Assembly: GCF_945859685.1 (NCBI RefSeq)
Contig: NC_079148.1
Coordinates: 45,829,946-45,893,945 of the forward strand
From: Eupeodes corollae
Taxonomy: Eukaryota; Arthropoda; Insecta; Diptera; Syrphidae
Length of the DNA stretch: 64,000 bases
Direction of reading: 5' to 3'
Shown here one piece after another: positions 32,655 to 44,549 of this stretch. A program made the position numbers and the translations under genes. Each line of letters begins with the position of its first letter. Positions within the stretch are counted from its first letter, which is position 1. Below the pieces are notes generated by a model. That model had not been told where the DNA came from and did no database searches. It saw only the letters and a program-made list of their open reading frames with translations.

Positions 32655-32999
32655 CACGACCAAATTTATTTCAAAAAGGAATATCTGTTCTGACAGCAGC
32701 TGTTGTTTACATTATTTTGAGCGCTGATTGTTTCGAAAGGTTTGTTTGTTTAGTTCAACTCTGAATTGCTACTAGTTTTCGGAAGGTCTTAAAGTTGTGG
32801 TTTAAAAAAAGTAGGGAAAACTTGAGTTTTCGATGTAGGTTTTCGGCCGAAAACCGGGTTTTAGAAAAGCCTATCACTTTTATGAAATCTTTAGTAAAAT
32901 TTGTGATAGTTTTTGTGATCGCAAGACTCAATCTACTAGAGCCCTGTTATCTAAAGGGTTTTTCAATAGGGGCGGGTAGATGTTAAAATGAAGTAAAAC

Positions 33000-33425
33000 A
33001 AGCTCATTGTTGTAGGTGACCGCCTCACTAACGACGTTTTTAAAAAAGTACGCACCAATTACGCCATGCAGCTGTCCAAAATCCACACCAAACCGTAACT
33101 TTTTGATGATACATTATCACTTGGTGAGTATCGTGTGGGTTGGTTTCGTCCCTAATACGGCAATTTTGCTTGTTAACACAGCATTCATCAAAAAATACGT
33201 GTCGTCACTGAAGATGATTTTTTGGCCAAAATTGGGGTATTCTTTCAAACGATTCGAAGCCCATTCAGCGAATAACTGGTGCAGTCCATTGTCATGAATT
33301 TGGAGCTCCTAGGTCAGTTGGATCCTGTACAGGTGTAGGCCCAAGTCCAGACGCTAAACTTCAAGATATATTCGCGCCAATTGAAAAACCTTTTATAATC
33401 AAGGTTTACTTCACCTTCGTCCATC
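33000..33425 (-). pseudogene. Mariner-like transposase relic
   Basis: Right to left on the minus strand: IQLTQELQIHDNGLHQLFAE (frames combined, near 33300), then NRLKEYPNFGQKIIFSDDTY (near 33220; the DEAHF box carrying the first catalytic Asp has become DDTYF), then KIAVLGTKPTHT and VDFGQLHGVIGAYFF (near 33060). The C-terminal half with the other two catalytic residues is missing. Several stops and frameshifts are present. Confidence 0.78.
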
Positions 33426-33429
33426 TTGA

Positions 33430-36020
33430 TAATAAATATACTTCTCTTACAGGATAGCGTATCCGCTTCGGCGTCTTTTAAATTTACATATTCGTCATTA
33501 AACTATAAGTCCCTTTTGCTCTTAATCGTACACATGTTTTGAGAATGGTCACAAAAATATAAAAACAAATTCGTTAGTCTTGAAATCATTGACAATTAAT
33601 ATAATCAGTGTCTATAGTTGGGGATTTGAGTTTTGGAAAAGACTTTGTAGACAAAGTTGAGTTTAAAGACTTCTGCCTGTGTAATTGATTAAAAATATGC
33701 ACAGGAGCTTTCTCAAATCTCCACAGCTTAGGCCTTCCATGTTGTCTTTTCCTAAAATATTTCCTTGGCTATTTTGAACTTGATGGAATTTAGATTTTTT
33801 CTTTGCTCTATGACTTGAAATAGAAATGCAATCTATCAAGCGTCTTTAAACGTTTTAGTTCATTTTTCTAAATGCCTCACGAAGATCATTAAATATTCCA
33901 AGCAAACTTTCGTTATTTTTAAATTATTCTTCCAACTAGTAAAACACGTTCTTCTCTCGTTATGCTCAGTTTTTATGAACCCTAAAGTTACGAGTACAAC
34001 TGTCAAATCGTTCTAGTTTTTAAGGTTTTTCACGTTTTACTAAACAAATAGTCTATATTTTCAAATTAAACGTTCATTTTGGAACAACCTTCGCATGAAT
34101 ATGTCACCTATCTTGTCTTTCTTATATTAAACTTGTAACATTACATTTCAAGCAAAAATCTGCTACGAATAAATGTTTGTCCGTATTTTCAGGACTCTGT
34201 TTTCACGGTTTGTTAAAAATTATGAGTCCTTCACTGTAGCCGGGTGAAGCAAAAGCGAATTTCTTTTATTTTGTCTTCTCTTTTTAATGTGTTTCCGACT
34301 ATTAAGCGAATTGGCTGATGCATTGCGTTATTGCGTAGGTCCTTGCTTTAATAATATTTCCTTACTTTAAATGATGACTTTATTTTTATTTTTGTGCGTA
34401 GCTAAAGATTGTGTCCATTTAAGTCTTTATATAAAAACATCAAAAATTGCTTAACAGTATTCATTTGTTCAACAGAATAGGCAACCCAATGCTTTGTTAT
34501 CCTGGATCCTGTACATCCTCAACCTAAACCATTTTTTTTTTTTTTTGTTATTTTGGAACCCAAATATACAAATTACCTATTATTCCCGCCTTTTGTATAA
34601 CGAGAATAAGACCCTTCTCATCCTTTTATTGTTGGACGACAAGACTTTCGTTACTTTCACGTTGTTATGCGATGCGTTGTTGCTGTGCCGTGCTGCTTTC
34701 TGGTGATGTGAAATTTTATTGCTTTTATTGTAAGGACGATGACGAAAACGACGAACGACGGCATTCACGGTCCTGCGAGGTGTAATTTCTTGATGGCTGA
34801 TGGTACACAGCCTTCCATGCATACGAACCCGCATATCTAGGTACGTTCAATTTGACTTTCGTGTATCATATATACTTTTGTATGTTGAATGTATGGACAT
34901 GGACAGGGGGCATGGCACGGATGGGAACGCCTTGGTTTTCCTTTGGCCCCGAGCAAAGCCAACAAAGTTTCCTTTTGTTTATGTGAAACACATTTTTTCT
35001 TTTTGCTGACACTTTTCCCGCAGAAAAGCTTTTATTGTTATGTTTGTTGTTGAGAATACAGCGTTTGCAGGAGAGTGAAATAAAAATAAGTAAATAAAGG
35101 ATCCTTCAGCTTTATTTTTCTCTAAAATACTTTTTTATTGTGTCAAAATGTTATTTCATTTTCCAGTCCTTGAAATCTATTCTTCTTTGCTTTTAAATGA
35201 AAGCTAAGCAAGTTTTGTTTGTATCATTTTATTTTTGTATGTTTGTATGTATGTTGATGACGGTTAGAAGGATGACATAAACGTATGGTCGTCAATGATA
35301 TACCTATATACATATGTATACTTATATCAACTACCTATAGAGTGCTATTAAAAGGGCGGAGATGAGATATTCATAAAAGGATACTACACTTTTTGTATTC
35401 AAACATATCATGCAAACACATTTACAATAATAGCCTGCATATGATGAGTTAAATTGAAAAGTTTCATCTTCATTTATCGTATAAATTTCTTGCATACATA
35501 TACATGTGTGGATGTATGTATATAACTATAATATGTAAAGTTTATGATTGTGAATCTTTTGTTTGTTCAAAAGAGAGTGCGATTTATCAAAAACTTTATC
35601 AATTAAATCTAAAATAATATAATTACCGCATGAGTGAATGTGTGCACCCTTTTCAAAGATGATTTAATAAATTTTCACTGTTTTGTGTTTGTTTAAAGTT
35701 TATTATTTTCTGAAAACCTTTGTGAAATTTTATTTAAAATAACACACACCTTTGTATGTTTTGAGTAATATTTACTTAAGGAAATATAAAAACAAAAAAA
35801 CAAACAAGGAAGACGTTTATTTTGAACTTTAATTTTGTATTTGTTGATAAAGAATGCAATTTTAAATTAGAGGTCATAATGAGATTTTATTATTTTAATC
35901 ATTAAATTAAATTTTTAACAACAGTTTTCGAGTAAATTGCGATAAATTTCACAACAAACACTGATACAAAATGTTTGCAAATTTTCAAAATTATTTTTTA
36001 CTGCCTAAAAGAATTTTACG
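33430..36020. other. Gene-free tract
   Basis: It holds AT-rich DNA with some longer mixed-composition patches (34.2-35.0 kb) and dense ACATA/GTATG short repeats around 35.2-35.5 kb. I recognise no coding region. Confidence 0.5.
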
Positions 36021-36024
36021 TGCT

Positions 36025-37610
36025 TTACTTTACTTTAGTTCGCGATACAGCGCATTGTGCTCCTGGGCCTTAAGTAATATTTTTTGCCAGCGTACTCGAT
36101 CTCTAGCTTGCTGCCACAAAGTTTCGAATACCAAGTTGACGTGTGTCCTCCTACGGAGATGGGCCTGCCTTTGCTTCTTGTTCCCTCAGGCTTGGCGTTG
36201 AATACCTTACGGGCTGGAGCTTCGATGTTCATTCGCTCGACATGCCCTAGCCAGTTGGTTTTTTGATTAGGGGCAAGTCGCTGTACAGCTCGTATAACTC
36301 ATGATTATATCTTCTCCGCCCGATGTTACTTTGCCTGTCGACACAAACCGGACCATAGTTCGTATGCAGAACCTTCCTATGGAGAATACCAAGAAATCCT
36401 TCATCCGCCTGAGAGAGGGTCCATGCTTCTGCACCAAACAGCAAGAATGGGATGATTAAGGTTTTGAACTTGGCGATAGGTCTTTATTCCTCAACTTCTT
36501 GCTTAGGCCAAGGAAACAGCGATTAGGAAGGGTAATTCTACGTTTGATCTCCGCGCTGATGTCAATTGTAGAATTTTACAGCAGTGCTCAGATAAAGAAA
36601 TTCGTTTGCCATCTCGAAGTAATACTTGTCAATTGTCACGTTTTTACCAAGTCCACCAAGTGATGTGAATCGAGTCTATTTGACGACAGTTTATACTTCG
36701 TTTTATCATCGTTAATGTCAAAATCTTTTTCTTCGCCTGAGCCTCAATATTAGAGAAGGCACCTATAACTGCTCGTTTGGTTCTTCCCATTATGTCGATA
36801 TTGTGTGGAATTTTGAAAGATGGTGCCACTTGTATTGGCGTTGGTGTTGCGCAGCACTCTTTCAAGAACAATATTGAAGTCAGATCATCGCCTTGTCTAA
36901 GTCCACTTGTGGGTTTGAAGGTTTCAGTTGAGTCTCTTCCAATTTTGACGAAGCAAAGAGAATTCTTCAACGTCATCCTAATAAGTCGTATCTGTTTGGT
37001 AGGGATACCAAAACTCAACATGAAACGGTATAGTTCGCTGCTGTCTACACTGTCATAAAATTCTTTAAAATCGATGAAAAGATGGTGTGTTTCGATGTTA
37101 TGTTCTTATGTCTTTTCCAGGATTTGGTGTAGAGTAAAAATTTGGACAATGGTAGATTTTCCAGGCCTGAAACCACACTGGTAAGGGGAAATTAGTTCTT
37201 CAGTAGACGCAGAGAAGGCGGTCACCTTTTTTATGGATAGGGCAGATGGTGCTTAAATTCCATGCGTCGGGCATGGTTTCTTCCGACCAAATTTTAGAAA
37301 CTAGCTGATGCATGCTCCTTACCAGATCTGCTCCAGCATATTTAGAAAGCCCCGCCTGCAGACCATCATCACCGGCCGATTTATTCGACTTCAGCCTGGT
37401 GATGGCTAGTTTGGTGTCAGTCTGGTCGGGTAAGTGGAACTCTAGATCTTGAACCAAATGGTTTTGACGTGTCCAATCGCTGGCGGAATCGTTGACTTCA
37501 TCACCATTAAGCAGCTGGTTGAAATGATCTCTCCAGATTTTTAGCATTGACTGCGTCTCGGCTACGATTCTACATGCAGTGTTGGAAAAATAACAGAAGC
37601 GATCCTTACC
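36025..37610 (-). pseudogene. LINE ORF2 relic, family A copy 1
   Basis: Minus-strand order: IWRDHFNQLLNGDEVNDSAS and ITRLKSNKSAGDDGLQAGLS (pre-RT and RT block 1, near 37400), LSTICPIHKKGDRL (near 37220), FGIPTKQIRLIRMTL (near 37000), TSGLRQGDDLTSILF (B box, near 36910), and the C-terminal LFGAEAWTLSQADEGFLGIL (near 36430). An RMNIEAPARKVFNAKPEGT tail follows near 36230. The YADD box region is deleted or unreadable. The wording resembles insect endonuclease-reverse transcriptase LINEs annotated as CFDP2-like; the clade is not settled. Copies 2 (42.4 kb) and 3 (56.4 kb) belong to the same family. Confidence 0.82.
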
Positions 37611-39260
37611 TGTAACTTTTATTAGAATTGAATGTGTATTGAAAAGAATATAAGTAATTTTTTTTTAAAAAATTACTGTAAAACAAGGAAAGCCATGAGA
37701 CATTTCGGCGGTTTTCGATAATTGTAAATGTTTCGGTAATAGTTCTATCGTCTATCATTTGCAAAACTCTTTTTTGGACCCTATCTTAAAGAGCTCCCGG
37801 AAATTACGCCAGAAGAAATTACGCCAAATTTTTTTTTGGAAAAAAAATGTTTTCTGCTTCACATTGGAAAAAGAAGCAGAATTATTTCGTGGAAAATAAG
37901 CCAGAAACATTGGAAATTGTGCCAGACAGAAATGGAAAAAAAAAACAGAAACCAAATTGGAAATTAGGCCACAAAACCAATTGATATATTCTGGCCTAAT
38001 TTCCTAATATCAATTTGGAAAAAAAGCCAGAAAATGTTCTGCATTTTAAAAGTCGCTACTTGATCAATATTGTAGACATTTTATCACAACAGGAAAAAAG
38101 AGCCCCTGACATGCACCCGCGGGGGAGGGGCTCGCAACTTTAAGTTGCACTCCGAGCATATTTTCATATGTCTGCACGGCAACAACATAACGTTTGGTGG
38201 AGGGACCTGACATATAATACATAATATTACATCCGCTTCGCAACTAAACAATGATTCTTACAATAGATGACTGAGACAAAGAATGTGTATTAAAACTGTT
38301 TATTTATTACAACAATTTATACAAAATACAGTTTTCTAAACATGAAAAGGAAAAAACGCCAGAAATTTTATTTATGGCTTTTTTTGTTTGCCTTTTTTCT
38401 ATTTCTGTAAACGGAAAATTTGGAATTTTTTCCTAGGAGAAAAAGCCAGAATTTTGTATGAAGAATTTTCTGGCGCTTTTTCCAAAAAAATTCTGGCGTA
38501 ATTTCCGGGAGCCCCTCTTAAAGACTTAAATTTGTTTGTCAAAAACATGAGTTATATTTATTTTGGACGAATGAAGATGAAACATTTCTTGCACCGTCGA
38601 AGGAAGCTAGCAGCGTTTTTGGCGATTTCGGATATGTGATCATTCCATAAGAGGTGACCTGTAATACGCATAACGAGTACTGAAAGTTGATTAGCTTCCT
38701 GAATGCGGGCGCCATCGGGGGTGGGTTACACTTTGACGAAATGAGACAGCATTGAGTTTTTCAAACTTTAAATTCTACACGGTTCTTTATTCCCCATTGG
38801 ACAATGATGTAGAGATCAGAATATAATGAGCTTATCATATGCTGCCGTTGAATTTCCACATCCGAAGGACAAGGATGTGAAATTATAAACGAATATGAAA
38901 AGCTGAGGGAAGTGTCTTCAGCATAACTGTTTAACGTATTAGAAGTATCGGACAAAATATCGTTTAGGAATATGAGTAAAACGGTTGGAGACAAAACGGA
39001 GATTTTAAACCATCCAATACAACTTGAATCGAACGGTTCAAAAGGTTGTTTCTAATACCAAAACCACGCATTTTCGAAAAAAGAGGTTGGTACTCTATCA
39101 AATGCCTTTGAAATATCAAGTGCGATAATTTTACTTTCTCCAAAACAATGTAAGGATTTGTTTCACTGTTCCACCGTTCGGTGATTTTAAGTGCACCTCA
39201 CAGTTATTAAATTATTCAAAAATGTACTCTAATTAGCATTAAGTCTATTGGTAAGGATGG
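37600..39260 (-). pseudogene. LINE reverse transcriptase relic, interrupted by a nested element
   Basis: Minus-strand pieces from the right: RT middle (SCIGWFKISVLSPTVLLIFL, near 39030), NTLNSYAEDTSLSFSYSF (C box, with YAED in place of F/YADD, near 38920), and VQWGIKNRVEFKV (near 38785). The tail NKYNSCF..TNLSL (near 38560) stops at the nested insertion. Beyond it, from 37783 downward, the same frame resumes: DRVQKRVLQMIDDRTITETF and IIENRRNVSWLSLFY. Removing the 724-bp insert plus one 8-bp duplicate restores the frame across the junction, apart from a single TAA. Confidence 0.85.
37792..38515. mobile_element. Nested 724-bp inverted-repeat element (foldback/MITE-like) with iterated motif
   Basis: It is flanked by TCTTAAAG at 37784-37791 and 38516-38523, an 8-bp target duplication. 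A perfect 22-bp terminal inverted repeat GCTCCCGGAAATTACGCCAGAA lies at 37793-37814 and 38491-38512. The insertion is proven by the reading frame of the host LINE, which resumes on the other side. The arms consist of about a dozen degenerate copies of GGAAATTACGCCAGAA in both orientations. No transposase is encoded. An 8-bp duplication fits hAT or P-type machinery. TTAA lies within the duplicate, so a TTAA-specific enzyme cannot be excluded. Confidence 0.88.
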
Positions 39261-39457
39261 TTTAATTTTAAGGGTTGATGTCGAATCTGAACCACACCAG
39301 CGTGGCTGAAGATCTTTCCACCTCAACTAATTGTCGTGCCCAGCTATTGCACTTCTCACGATCTTCGTTAATAAACATTATTTATGAAGATGAATTGTTT
39401 GACTGTTAACAGTTGAATTGTTATTTCCTGAACACCGTTTAATTTACTAAATATGAT

Positions 39458-39965
39458 TTAAAATGGTCAAGAGGGTTTAGATCTTGAGTTGATCGCACCT
39501 TGTAAGCATAAATGAAAGTCTTCATGAATAATTTAATAAATATGATTTAAAATCATGAAAAATGAATATAAAATAAACCAGCATGGTGCTCAAATATGCG
39601 TTTTGCCCCGATGTAATGGTTGGGCTCAAATGTCCCATAGCAAGGACATAAAAATAGCTACAATTTATCTTCTCTGAAGACTTGTAGCAACTATATATGT
39701 AATTCACAGTAGCTCTATGTAGCTCATATTATATGGATTCTCGATTTATTCGAGAAAATATGCGCCAAGACAAGGTGTAATTTTCATCTTCTGATGAGCC
39801 CAACCATTACATCGGGGCGAAACGCATATTTGAACACCATGCTGGTTTATTTTATAATCATTTTTCATGATTTTAAATCATATTTATTAAATTATTCATG
39901 AAGACTTTCATTTATACTTACAAGGTGCAATCAACTCAAGATCTAAACCCTCTCGACCATTTTAA
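39458..39965. repeat. Large palindrome: 171-bp inverted repeat arms around a 166-bp spacer
   Basis: The arm 39458-39628 is repeated in reverse complement at 39795-39965 with about six differences (roughly 96% identity). Shared blocks include aaaccagcatggtg and gccccgatgtaatggttggg. The spacer (39629-39794) shows no coding signal. No terminal target duplication is obvious. The right arm abuts a mariner fragment. Transcripts across it would fold into a long hairpin. Confidence 0.93.
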
Positions 39966-39999
39966 GAGATATCAATGGTAAGAATTATGGTAGGAAATG

Positions 40000-40560
40000 G
40001 CAACAGTGGATGATCAGTTTTCGAAGAAAATTACTCGAATCTTCAGTGGGATGAGGCACTCTTACACCTCAATAGATTCCTCAATAAGCAAAATTGCCGC
40101 ATTTTGAAGAATCATAATTTAAGAGCGATTGTCTGTCGAACAACAAATGAACCTACGAAAAGTGACAATTTGGTGCGGTTTATGGGCTTGCGGCATCATT
40201 ACGCCGTATTTTTTGGGATTGTCCCACTTTTCACACAGCTATCGAAACAATGGCTCTTTTATACAACAAAGTCAATGGCCGTATTATCTCACGTGGTACC
40301 AATATGTCAATTGGCCGCCAAGTTCTTGTGATTTGATACCTTTGGGCTTCTTCCTTCGGAATCCAGCAACAATTCAAGAGCTAAAGTATGAGATAATTCA
40401 GCACAATAATGGCATATAACCTCAATTATGCCTCAACAACATAGAAAATTGTGTTGCAGGTGTGTTGCTGCGATCGTGGCGGCCATTTACCGAATATTTT
40501 GTTCCATACAGAATTGAAACATATCAATAGAATCATAATAAAAACAAATCAAAATAATTT
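40000..40560 (+). pseudogene. Mariner-like transposase fragment
   Basis: Fragments in several frames: FLNKQNCRI (near 40085), VTIWCGLWACGIITPYFLG (near 40160), then WYQYVNWPPSSCDLIPLGFF (near 40310; the catalytic LDFF is now LGFF), and CCDRGGHLPNIL-like remains (near 40480). These are rosa-type landmarks in the right order but with stops, frameshifts and a shortened middle (the QDGA box is lost). It lies directly beside the large palindrome. Confidence 0.78.
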
Positions 40561-40569
40561 GAGTTTTAT

Positions 40570-42210
40570 TTTAAAACCAACATCGGCCCTAAAATTTTAC
40601 CAACCTTTACTATGGAGATAAAGTTCTTCATCATTCCATTTCATTGGAAATGGATCATGTTAGACTATCAATTCAATCCGTGGTGTTTGTGCAGAATTCT
40701 CCTGAGGTTAATGCGTTAAGTTTTTAACTCCTGAGATCGGTGTTGTTCTTGAAGGTCAATTTTATGCTCATAATTTTTATCCTCATACTCTTGGTTAAAA
40801 TAAGATCATTCTTCTTTACATAAGTGTACGAACACGAGCGTTATCCTTCATTTCGGTTGAGTTCATTTTTTCCCAATAAGTATTGTTTGGACTACACAGC
40901 ACTCTCTTTGGATATACGTTTTCAAAATAGTACAAGTCTTAAAACCCAAAAAAGAAAAAAAGTCTAAAGCTTTCATTCAAGATCCAAAGCAGAAAATAAA
41001 AGAAGAAAATGAAAAAAGAAACAATGCGTTCGTTCTGAAAAACTGCTAGTGCGTAGTTCAACTCTTGATGATGACTCAACAGCACCAAATTTTCCAACTA
41101 TGCAAATCAAAGGTATAACCAACAAAATGAATGAAAAAAGCTTTGTTTAAATGGCACCAATTACACCTTCCATTAAGTTAATGGATAAAAGTAAGACAAA
41201 AAAAACTGTCATCATATTCAGTCCCCGCCCGAAGGAATTTAAAAGTTGAATTTTTAATAAAGTAATTCTAAGACAGACAATCGAGTATTTTTCAACTTCA
41301 AACCAAAAATTGTACATCTTTTTTTTTAAGATTTACGAGTATATGTGTTTATGTTTTCCCTTAGCAAAATTTATAACCCAATAGAATTTTTATAAAGAAC
41401 GAAATCCCTCCCTTGGGTCTTAATTCATTTTCATTTTGGGACGCAGTTCATTCCAGGGTCGTAAGACCGTTTCTTGAAATAATAAAAGTTATACTCTGTC
41501 TATTGGGAAAAAGAAAGACTGAAACCAATACGTACACATACTTCTTCCGAGGAGTATCGGGATACCTTTGAATATGTAGGTATCTCCATAATAATTTGGC
41601 CTTGGGTATGTCTGCTTTTCCTTTTCTATTTCTATTAAGATAATAATTATAACCACAAAACAAAAAAGAAGAAAAAATGTTGTGAGTTTCGTTTTAATTG
41701 CACACAAGCTTTTGTTTATTTTGTTTGACTTTAAATAAAATAAAGACAAAGTTTTTCATCAACACATGAGAAAAATCGATTTTCAACACCCGTGAATGTT
41801 GTGATACTTTTGAAATATTCACCAAACTACACAACACCACTGCACCGGTGTGTTTTGAAAAAAGTGAGTGCATTTTATTCCTTTCTAGGAATTTCGTAAC
41901 TTTTAATTGTGTTTAAAGTTTACTCGTGGGAGTGTGTTTTTTTTAGTTTTTTTTTTTTTTTTTGAAACCATATTTGTTTTATTTATTTTGATGATGTTTT
42001 ATTTCTTTATATATTTTTGTATACATTTTTGTATTTAAATATTTATTGAATTATCTATATTTTTTTTTAAATTATTTATTTACTTTATAACTTTGAAGGT
42101 CATGTTAATAATTTGTTTATATAGTTATACATTTGTTTGCTAATTTTTAAGTTTTTTCTTAGTGCAAATATACAATATACATATATTAATTTGTATGTTA
42201 AATTATTATG
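40570..42210. other. Gene-free tract
   Basis: A+T-rich DNA, including long poly-T runs at 41.94 and 42.06 kb. No motif is assigned. Confidence 0.5.
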
Positions 42211-42214
42211 TTAG

Positions 42215-42425
42215 TAACGATACTATTAATCCACAAAAAAGGAAAGAAGGACCATATCGATAACTATAGTAACCTTTCGACAGTTGCAAGTTCTTCTCCA
42301 AAACGCTTAACAGGACTATAAAAGACAACAATCAATCAAGAAAATAAGCTGGATTTAGAGAAGGATTCTAAACAGCAGACCATTTACAGACAGTGCAGAT
42401 AACAGAAAAATGCAATGAATTTAAA
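42215..42425 (+). pseudogene. RTE-like LINE reverse transcriptase fragment
   Basis: The segment reads IHKKGKKDHIDNYSNLSTVA and then, with frame changes and two stops, AGFREGF, TADHLQTV and ITEKCNEF. This combination is typical of the RT segment before the catalytic A box in RTE/BovB-like elements (QAGFR-G-ST-DH, then EKC-E). Only about 70 codons remain before the next LINE relic begins. Confidence 0.5.
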
Positions 42426-42429
42426 CTAT

Positions 42430-43500
42430 GATGAGAATATGAAAAGACTTTTTTTCCAATTTATATCAAACTCCAATATAAAGGAGATGTTACCATTAAA
42501 CTTAGTTGACGAAGATCAACAATTCCACCTCGACGAAGTGAAGATAGTTTCCCCAGTACACAATAAAGGAGACCATCTTAATTGCGCAAACTGCAAAGGC
42601 ATCAGTCTCCTCACCATTTCATATAAGATCATTTCTGCCGTTTTATGTGAGCTGTCGACAACAACCTGATAGTTCGTTATCGGTGTGTCTTCAGACTTAG
42701 ACCAAATATTCACATTACGGCAGATTTTAGAAAAAACCCAGGAACTTCAAATCAATCCCCACCACCTCTGTATCGATTTTAAAGCCTCGTATGATAGCAT
42801 CTGTAGGGAAGAGCTCTACAGAGCAATTTCTAGTTTCGGCAACCCTGTCAAACTTATCCGTTTTTGCAGAATGACGATAGAGAATGCATAGTGCTCTATA
42901 AAGGTCGGATAAGATCTCATCGATGCATTTGATGTCAAAAAAGGCGATGCTCTACAATGCGACTTCTTTAACATCGTTCTGAAAAGAATTGTGCAAAATT
43001 CAATCGTCAACACTAAAGGCACAATCTTCCAAAGGTTCATCCAATTACTCAGATACGCCGATGATATTGACATAATTGGAAAATCAAAGCGCGATGTCAA
43101 TAGAGCGTTTTTGAGCACTGCGACGGAAGCAAAGAAGATGGGTTTAGTATGGTCAATGATGACGGCTTAGGCCTGGACCATTTTAAACAAAGATGAGAGT
43201 GCCTTAGGTTACTTCGAGGGAAAAATTCTTCGAGTGATTTTTGGTCCCGTTTGCATAGATGGAGAGTGCAGCAGAAGAAAGGGCTTTAAACCGACACTGC
43301 CCTGGTTAAAAGAATAAAAGTCAATCGACTTAAATGGCTGGGTCATGTAGAGCAAATGTACATCAACGCTCCAGCTCGAAAGGTCTTCGATTCCAGTCCC
43401 AGATTCCAGTAGAGATAGACCACGACTCAGGATCACTTTCGATCACTGTCCTGTACATTTCAGAGGCAACTGATCCTCAAAGTGTAGCGGCATTATATTT
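42430..43500 (+). pseudogene. LINE ORF2 relic, family A copy 2
   Basis: Readable blocks: VKIVSPVHNKGDHLNCANCK and GISLLTISYKIISAVLCE (42.53-42.65 kb), SDLDQIFTLRQILEKTQELQ, HHLCIDFKASYDSI (A box, near 42775), SSFGNPVKLIRFCRMTIENA, then FDVKKGDALQCDFFNIVL (B box), LLRYADDIDIIGKSKRDVNR (C box, catalytic YADD intact, near 43060) and a C-terminal IFGPVCIDGECSRRKG. Frameshifts and stops occur at 42665, 42890 and beyond 43170. It covers more of the RT than the other two copies of this family. Confidence 0.85.
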
Positions 43501-43509
43501 TTTAAAATG

Positions 43510-43995
43510 TCGTGCTACATAAAACGATCCAATGAACCATGTTTTTGGTGAATTGGTCCCAGTCCATGCCCCGAAAAAGATCCCCACATCGTTACGTTTT
43601 ACAATAGCTTTGATGTAACGTGGATTTAGTTTTTCTTAACTTGGTCTGCAAACACTACTGAATCCATTTTTACAGCTTTGAAGATTTTAGTCCATTATCA
43701 CAGCTCGTTTCCGTTCAATGGTTCATATTTCTCTCGATTATATAATAAGTTCTTTTTTAATTGATTTCATTACTGCAGAATCCTTTCGTTTTGTTGTTTT
43801 TTTTTTGTGTGCAACCTCGATTAAAGATTTGGAATGACTTTTTGGATTTGTAAAATTTTATTAAGCGGCAAAATAACTGAGTTCTTCGATATTTTAAATT
43901 GACTCATTCCACTTTTACATTCTTTAATATTTTTTTTTATTTGGTTAGATTATTTTTTCTGGTCATTTTACAAAAGTGAACTTAATAAACTTAAA
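43510..43995 (-). pseudogene. Tc1-like transposase relic
   Basis: The minus strand reads NVTMWGSFSGHGLGPIHQKH (near 43600), which corresponds to the GGG-VMVWGCFSGHGVGPIH-I block of Tc1/Tc3-like transposases. Before it, decayed K-NPRYIKA-like text is found (near 43650), and remnants of the N-terminal half run to about 43.8 kb. No catalytic residue can be placed with confidence. Confidence 0.6.
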
Positions 43996-43999
43996 AAAT

Positions 44000-44545
44000 G
44001 GATTCAACTGCACTCGATGGCCAAACACCTTTAATCCACTGGTCATAGATTTTTTTTGTTAATGGACTAACTAAAGCGAAATAAAAATTAAAAGTTTCTT
44101 TTGTATTGACCAATACAAAATTGTTTTAACTGTCCTACTTTTGTCCTATTTACTGAACCGTTTTGTTAACTATTTTTTTCTTGTGGTCTATATAGAAGTA
44201 CGTAGATAGTTAAATATATTTTAGACAAAAATTAAGAGGATTTGGTTAAGTTTTTAATTTTTGAAGGACATAAAGATGGAGATAGTTCTAGTTGCTAATG
44301 TTTTGGCCAAAACTGTGTGTACGTCATTGTAAATTGTGATTTTTTAGATATTATATTTTTGGTTTAAACAGCTGACGCAAGTTTCCTTGTTTTGTTTCAC
44401 TGTCAAACATCTTCAGTTTGGTCTATAATTTAACCAAAAGACTTGTAATATTAAAACCACCTCTTCATCAGGACCAATCTTGAAGGATCGACTTCCGATT
44501 TTTCTTTCTTAATTTTGTACAATCACTTTGGGGGAAGTTTAAAAT
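44000..44545. other. Spacer, nothing recognised
   Basis: It is A+T-rich and lies between the Tc1 and jockey relics. Confidence 0.4.
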
Positions 44546-44549
44546 TTTA

